From Amorphoplanes friuliensis DSM 7358 (GTDB lineage: Bacteria > Actinomycetota > Actinomycetes > Mycobacteriales > Micromonosporaceae), in contig NC_022657.1 of NCBI RefSeq assembly GCF_000494755.1, positions 1,712,001-1,776,000 on the forward strand: a DNA stretch of 64,000 nt, read 5' to 3'. Shown here piece by piece: positions 60,284 through 64,000 of this stretch. The notes under the pieces are model-generated. The model had not been told where the DNA came from. It worked only from the letters and a program-made list of their open reading frames with translations, and did not search any database. The translations under genes were made by a program, and so were the position numbers. Within the stretch, counting starts at the first letter, position 1. The number at the start of each line of letters is the position of its first letter.

Positions 60284-61285
60284 TCACCGCAGAGCCCTCA
60301 GGGCGGTGCGGATGCGTTTGAGCAGGACATCGTCGGTGCCGGGGTGGATCTGTCCGGTGTCGGCCGCGACGTCCTTCGGGAGTTTGGCGCCGGGTTTGCG
60401 CCGGGCCAGCTGGAAGGGCTGGGCGGGGTGGTGATCCGTGCCGTTGGTGGTGACCACGCCGGGTTCCGGAGCCGCCGGTGGATCGCCGGACGCCGGTGCC
60501 GGCCGGTCCCCGGTGACGGCGGGTGCGGCCACCTGCGGCCGGCGTACGTCCACAGCGGTCCCTCGCGCGCGCGGCAGGCGGACGAAGTCGGGGTTGTCGG
60601 CCGGCGGGCGGGGCCGTTCGACGAGGCCGAGGGCCGCGAGCTTGCGCAGTTCCTGGATCGTCGCGAAACCGGCGCGGCCGAGCAGCTGCGCCAGGTCCGC
60701 CGGGGTGCGCTGGCCGTCGGCGCTGACCAGGAGCTCCCACTGCAGGGCCGTCAGCGTGACGCGTTCGGTCGGGGGCCGGGGCACCGGGATGACAGCGGCG
60801 GTGTCGATCTCCGGGTACGGGTAGATCTCGTCCAGGATCCGGGCCCGGCGGCGGGCCTCGCGGGTGACCGCGGCGGGGTCGGCGCGGACGATCGGGCCGA
60901 GCCAGTGGGTCGCGCCCTCCAGGAAGTCGACCGGTGCGGTGGCCGGTGCGAGCGCGAAGTACGCGGCGTCGTAGGTGGCGCCGAGGACGCACAACTCCAG
61001 CTCGCCCTGGGTGAGGTGGCCCTGGTCCAGCAGCAGCTGCCCGACCTGGGCGCGGGAGGTGCCGGCGTCGAGCGCCGCCTGCCACGTGCGGGGTGCCAGC
61101 CGGCCGGATGCGGTCAGCAGCTCGCCCACGCCGGGGGCGGCGGCCGATTCCGCGTACGTCACCTGACCCTCGATCAGATAGACCGTGCCGCCCGGCTGGC
61201 CACCGACGACCAGCGCGCCCGTCTGCCGCTCGCCGGCGACCTGCGTCAGCAGGCGCCCGGGCGCAGCGGTCTTCGAGGGCTTCAC
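60284..61285 (-). CDS. DUF4388 (PATAN-like) domain protein with extra C-terminal segment
   Basis: The 333-residue protein opens LLTQVAGERQTGALVVGG and TVYLIEGQVTYAESAA, the DUF4388 pattern found in bacterial polarity and signalling proteins. Its middle (LTALQWELLVSADGQRTPAD, LAQLLGRAGFATIQELRKL) resembles a winged-helix segment. The C-terminus is Pro/Ala-rich and disordered, then ends KRIRTALRALR. GTG 61285 is preceded by GAGGAG. It lies between two Roadblock genes, suggesting a shared pathway. Confidence 0.8.
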   Translation of the reverse strand: MKPSKTAAPGRLLTQVAGERQTGALVVGGQPGGTVYLIEGQVTYAESAAAPGVGELLTASGRLAPRTWQAALDAGTSRAQVGQLLLDQGHLTQGELELCVLGATYDAAYFALAPATAPVDFLEGATHWLGPIVRADPAAVTREARRRARILDEIYPYPEIDTAAVIPVPRPPTERVTLTALQWELLVSADGQRTPADLAQLLGRAGFATIQELRKLAALGLVERPRPPADNPDFVRLPRARGTAVDVRRPQVAAPAVTGDRPAPASGDPPAAPEPGVVTTNGTDHHPAQPFQLARRKPGAKLPKDVAADTGQIHPGTDDVLLKRIRTALRALR

Positions 61286-61310
61286 CTTGACTCCTCACCG
61301 GATCGTCGGG

Positions 61311-61691
61311 TCAGTTCGCCACGAGTTCGTCGGCGAGGGTCTGCATGCGGCGCCGGGCCACGGCGAGGTTGCCGTGGATCCGGTCCAGCCAGACGTAGAG
61401 CACCAGCCGGCTGTCAAAATCGGTCTGGACGAGCCGCAGCAGGTGGTAGCCCCCCGCGGTCGTGATGATCAGGTCCTCGAGCAGGTCGTGGGGCACTGCC
61501 GAGACGAACAGCGACCGGCTCTGCGCGGCCTGCACGACGTCGGCCGTGCCCGCCGCCGCGGCTTCGTGGTCCTCGTTGGGTGCGGCTCCGGACGTGGCGA
61601 CCGGGAAACCGGTGGTGTAGTCGACGATGCTGGCTCCCACCGCGCCAGGAATCGCCATGGCCTCCTGCAGACAGTTCTCAACCCCGGGCAC
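61311..61691 (-). CDS. Roadblock/LC7 protein 3
   Basis: A 126-residue Roadblock protein: IPGAVGASIVDYTTGFPVATS, then ADVVQAAQSRSLFV and the sheet DLIITTAGGYHLLRLVQTDFDS. GTG 61691 follows AGGAGAGA by one base; GAGGAG sits about 6 bases upstream. The C-terminal half resembles Roadblock 1, so these are probably paralogues. It starts the four-gene run; a hairpin and 200 bp separate it from the next DUF4388 gene. Confidence 0.85.
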   Translation of the reverse strand: MPGVENCLQEAMAIPGAVGASIVDYTTGFPVATSGAAPNEDHEAAAAGTADVVQAAQSRSLFVSAVPHDLLEDLIITTAGGYHLLRLVQTDFDSRLVLYVWLDRIHGNLAVARRRMQTLADELVAN

Positions 61692-61729
61692 ATCTCTCCT
61701 CAGCCGAGTGATGCTCCCGCCGTTCGCCG

Positions 61730-61758
61730 AGCCCGGCCGCTGGCGGGACGGCCGGGCT
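61730..61758. terminator. Hairpin between the second DUF4388 gene and Roadblock 3
   Basis: AGCCCGGCC pairs with GGCCGGGCT (9 bp) over an 11-base loop. It is a likely terminator for the DUF4388 gene at 61894-62394, so the downstream four genes probably have their own promoter in 61692-61893. Confidence 0.6.
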
Positions 61759-61893
61759 TCGTTGCCACGGTCGGCCGGGATGTGACACTGGCCGGCCCGC
61801 AAGGATCTTGTCTTGCGCGCCGTCACAATGGGCCATCCTGCGGCCACGCTGCGGGCCCGGGTCGCACCCGGTGTGCGTCATCGTTCTCGATGC

Positions 61894-62394
61894 TCATCCC
61901 GGTGTGGCGGCGAGCTTGCGGGGCCGCGACGTCGCCCGCGGTCGATGCGCCGCCGGACGGTTCAGGAGCCGTTTGGCGGTCTCGTGACCGAGGCCGCCGA
62001 GTTCGACCTGTGCGACCGTGCCGAACCAGTGCCGTTCGCCGGGGACGAAGCGTGCCGGTGCGTCGCCGCTCTGCAGCAGCGCATGGGTGGCGGCGGTGAT
62101 GGTAGCGACGACCCGGCAGGCCAGTTCGTGATGGCCGAGGTGGCCGTCCCGGACCAGCATCCGGCCGACCGCCCGGTCACCGACCCCCCTCCGGTACGCG
62201 GAGAGCCACGCACCCTCCGACAGCCGCCCGCAGGCGACCAGCCGTTCACCGATGCCGGGGCAGTCCGGCGACTCAGCGTGGGTGATGCGCCCGGCGACCA
62301 GGTAGACCACCCCGCCGGGCGTGCCGTCGATGTGCAGCGCCCCGGTACGCCCGGACTCGGCGAGGTTGCTGAGCAGGCGGCGAAGTGAGTTCAT
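61894..62394 (-). CDS. DUF4388 (PATAN-like) domain protein
   Basis: The 166-residue protein matches the N-terminal half of the 333-residue DUF4388 protein at 60284-61285: LLSNLAESGRTGALHIDGTP and VVYLVAGRITHAESPDCPG, then a helical part (GRMLVRDGHLGHHELACRVVATI). It ends in a basic tail (HRPRATSRPRKLA). ATG 62394 has GAGGAG 6 bases upstream; an open frame to 62556 is rejected. It is divergent from the VOC gene. Confidence 0.8.
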   Translation of the reverse strand: MNSLRRLLSNLAESGRTGALHIDGTPGGVVYLVAGRITHAESPDCPGIGERLVACGRLSEGAWLSAYRRGVGDRAVGRMLVRDGHLGHHELACRVVATITAATHALLQSGDAPARFVPGERHWFGTVAQVELGGLGHETAKRLLNRPAAHRPRATSRPRKLAATPG

Positions 62395-62554
62395 GGCGAC
62401 TCCTCGGCGGAACGGGCATCGACCTTTCAGTTGAGTCTCGGTCGCCGTTGCGGAGGGGGACGCACGAGCGGTGCGTTGTTTCTCCCGTGGCGCGTACGCC
62501 TCGTACGCGTAACATGATCGCCACTTTCGTCGGCGTCTCGTGGAGGTTGTGCCC

Positions 62555-62917
62555 ATGCCGAGCCAGTGGGAGCAGGTCGTCGTCGACGCGGAGGATCCGG
62601 CCCGGCTGGCCCGCTGGTGGGCGGAGGCGCTCGGCTACCAGATCGTGCACGAGGAGCCGGACGAGGTGGAGATCCGGCGTACCCCGGAGACCCTGCCCGG
62701 CCTGCTGTTCGGGATGTCGCCGGATCCCAAGACGGTGAAGAACCGCCTGCACATCGATCTGCGCCCGGAGGACCAGGAGTCCGAGGTCGAGCGGCTCGTC
62801 GACATGGGCGCCCGCCCGGTCGACATCGGTCAGCACGACGTGAGCTGGGTGGTCCTGGCCGATCCCGAGGGCAACGAGTTCTGTGTGCTGTCCTCGCGGA
62901 AGAAGCCCGCTCAGTAG
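62555..62917 (+). CDS. VOC-superfamily (glyoxalase-like) protein
   Basis: The 120-residue protein has the paired beta-alpha-beta-beta-beta pattern: [25 protein letters not shown] and a C-terminal [17 protein letters not shown], the usual metal-ligand Glu region. It is a single-domain VOC protein; catalytic or binding roles (resistance, dioxygenase) cannot be told apart. GGAGG lies 8 bases before ATG 62555. Its end overlaps the convergent chemoreceptor gene by 7 bp. Confidence 0.85.
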   Translation: MPSQWEQVVVDAEDPARLARWWAEALGYQIVHEEPDEVEIRRTPETLPGLLFGMSPDPKTVKNRLHIDLRPEDQESEVERLVDMGARPVDIGQHDVSWVVLADPEGNEFCVLSSRKKPAQ

Positions 62918-64000
62918 GTGAACTGACCGATCAGCACCTGGATCTCGCCGGCGGCCGTGCTGACCCGTTCGGCCGACCGGCGGGTGGTGTTGGCGCCGTC
63001 GGCGGTCGCACCGGTCGACGTGGTGATGTGCGTGACAGTGCCGCTGATCTCGGTGGCGGCGATCGACATGTCACCGACGTTGCGGGCCATCAGCTCCGTT
63101 GTCGTGGACTGCTCCTCGACGGCCGCGGCGATCGTGCGCTGGCCGTCGTCGATGCGGGTGATGACCTCGGCGATGGCGTCGATCGCGGTGGCCGTCCGTG
63201 AGGTCATGTCCTGGATCGCGGCGATCCGGCCGGTGATGTCGCTCGTCGCCTGCGCGGTCTCCTGAGCCAGGTCCTTGACCTCGGAGGCGACCACCGCGAA
63301 GCCCTTGCCGGCGTCACCGGCGCGGGCGGCCTCGATGGTGGCGTTCAGGGCGAGCAGGTTGGTCTGCTCGGCGATGGACGTGATCAGCTGGACGATCGTG
63401 CCGATCTCCCGGCTCGCCTCGCTCAGCGTGGCCACCAGCGCGGTGGTGGCGGCCGCGTTCTCACCCGCCGCGGCCGTGGTGGTCGCGGCGGTGGTGGTCT
63501 GCTGGGAGATCTCGCGGATGGACGCGGACAGCTCCTCGGTCGCGGTCATCATGTCGGTCACGGAGTGCGACACCTGCTGCGCCGCCGTGTCCGCACTGCG
63601 GGCCTGCGCGGACGTCTGCTCGGCCGACGAGTCGAGCCGGCCGGCGAGGTCGCGCAGGTCGCTGCTGGCGGCCGTCAGGGTGCCGACGCTGGCCGCGGTG
63701 GCCGCCACGGTCGTCCGGATCGCGGAGAGCGCCTCGTTGAGCGCCACGGCCATCTCGCCCAGCTCGTCGGGGCGGACCACCTCCACCTCGACGGTGAGGT
63801 CCCGGCCGGCGGCGGCCCGCAGCGCGGCGACCATCTGGCGCAGCGGGCGGCGGACCGCCCGGACGGTGAAGAGTGCCGCCGCGGCGGTCAGCAGCGCCCC
63901 GGCCAGCCCGGCCACGAGGATCAGCCAGCCGCTGGTCCGGCCCGTCTCGGTGCCTTCACGCCCGGCGTCCTGCACCGCGGTCAGCATCGCGTCGTCGATC
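62911..64000 (-). CDS. Methyl-accepting chemotaxis protein, N-terminus beyond the right edge
   Basis: The visible 360 or so C-terminal residues contain a membrane helix ([20 protein letters not shown]), a HAMP domain ([19 protein letters not shown]) and the long signalling hairpin. The conserved tip reads [20 protein letters not shown]. The frame continues past 64000 (IDDA before the first in-window ATG), so the sensory domain is cut off. It is an inner-membrane chemoreceptor controlling a CheA kinase; no che genes are visible. Proximity to the Roadblock/DUF4388 genes may be meaningful for motility or polarity. Confidence 0.93.
   Translation of the reverse strand, partial: IDDAMLTAVQDAGREGTETGRTSGWLILVAGLAGALLTAAAALFTVRAVRRPLRQMVAALRAAAGRDLTVEVEVVRPDELGEMAVALNEALSAIRTTVAATAASVGTLTAASSDLRDLAGRLDSSAEQTSAQARSADTAAQQVSHSVTDMMTATEELSASIREISQQTTTAATTTAAAGENAAATTALVATLSEASREIGTIVQLITSIAEQTNLLALNATIEAARAGDAGKGFAVVASEVKDLAQETAQATSDITGRIAAIQDMTSRTATAIDAIAEVITRIDDGQRTIAAAVEEQSTTTELMARNVGDMSIAATEISGTVTHITTSTGATADGANTTRRSAERVSTAAGEIQVLIGQFTY

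Noticed and set aside
59333-62394. Canonical conservon (cvn) operon
   Set aside because: No histidine kinase, DUF742 or GTPase gene is present, and DUF4388 is not a conservon component.

Overview
The window is high-GC actinobacterial chromosome, most likely from a Micromonosporaceae member such as Actinoplanes. That genus call is an inference from GC content, the many GTG starts, the gene families and the gene order; no rRNA or single marker proves it. No tRNA, rRNA, phage or complete insertion sequence was seen.

The backbone is the conserved actinobacterial series hemW - hrcA - dnaJ - rsmE - phoH - ybeY - CNNM/CBS protein - CDA-like protein - era - recO - uppS - (arsR, zur) - glyS - dus. 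Three accessory blocks interrupt it. Block 1 (about 9.6-27.8 kb) carries iron/siderophore genes: two FecCD permeases, their ATPase, an MbtH-like protein, a heterodimeric ABC exporter, a substrate-binding lipoprotein, a formyltransferase and an ornithine/lysine N-monooxygenase. Four IdeR/DmdR-type iron boxes lie among them, but there is no NRPS. panD, two SDRs, a GNAT protein and a GH3 glucosidase with a CebR-like operator share this block. Block 2 (35.0-38.1 kb) holds an acyltransferase, an MFS transporter and an adhesin-like lipoprotein. Block 3 (40.3-51.1 kb) holds a HAD hydrolase, a thiamine-binding protein, about 1.2 kb of satellite-like DNA, a Tat-exported PHP-type protein, a frameshifted RDD gene, and an ECF thiamine-precursor transporter behind a TPP riboswitch.

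At 51.1-54.4 kb a zinc operon (znuA, znuC, znuB, arsR, zur) sits behind a Zur-like box. glyS, an XdhC-like protein and dus follow. The right end (59.3-62.4 kb) has three Roadblock/LC7 and two DUF4388-like proteins, next to a methyl-accepting chemotaxis protein cut by the window edge. The left edge cuts a membrane sensor with GAF- and PAS-like domains.

The most unusual non-coding DNA lies between dnaJ and rsmE (7.67-8.90 kb). It contains G-rich tandem repeats, a 142-bp element present again at 41.4 kb, and about 17 imperfect palindromes spaced almost exactly 41 bp apart. The most unusual protein is Era, which carries a predicted disordered, basic N-terminal extension of about 370 residues.
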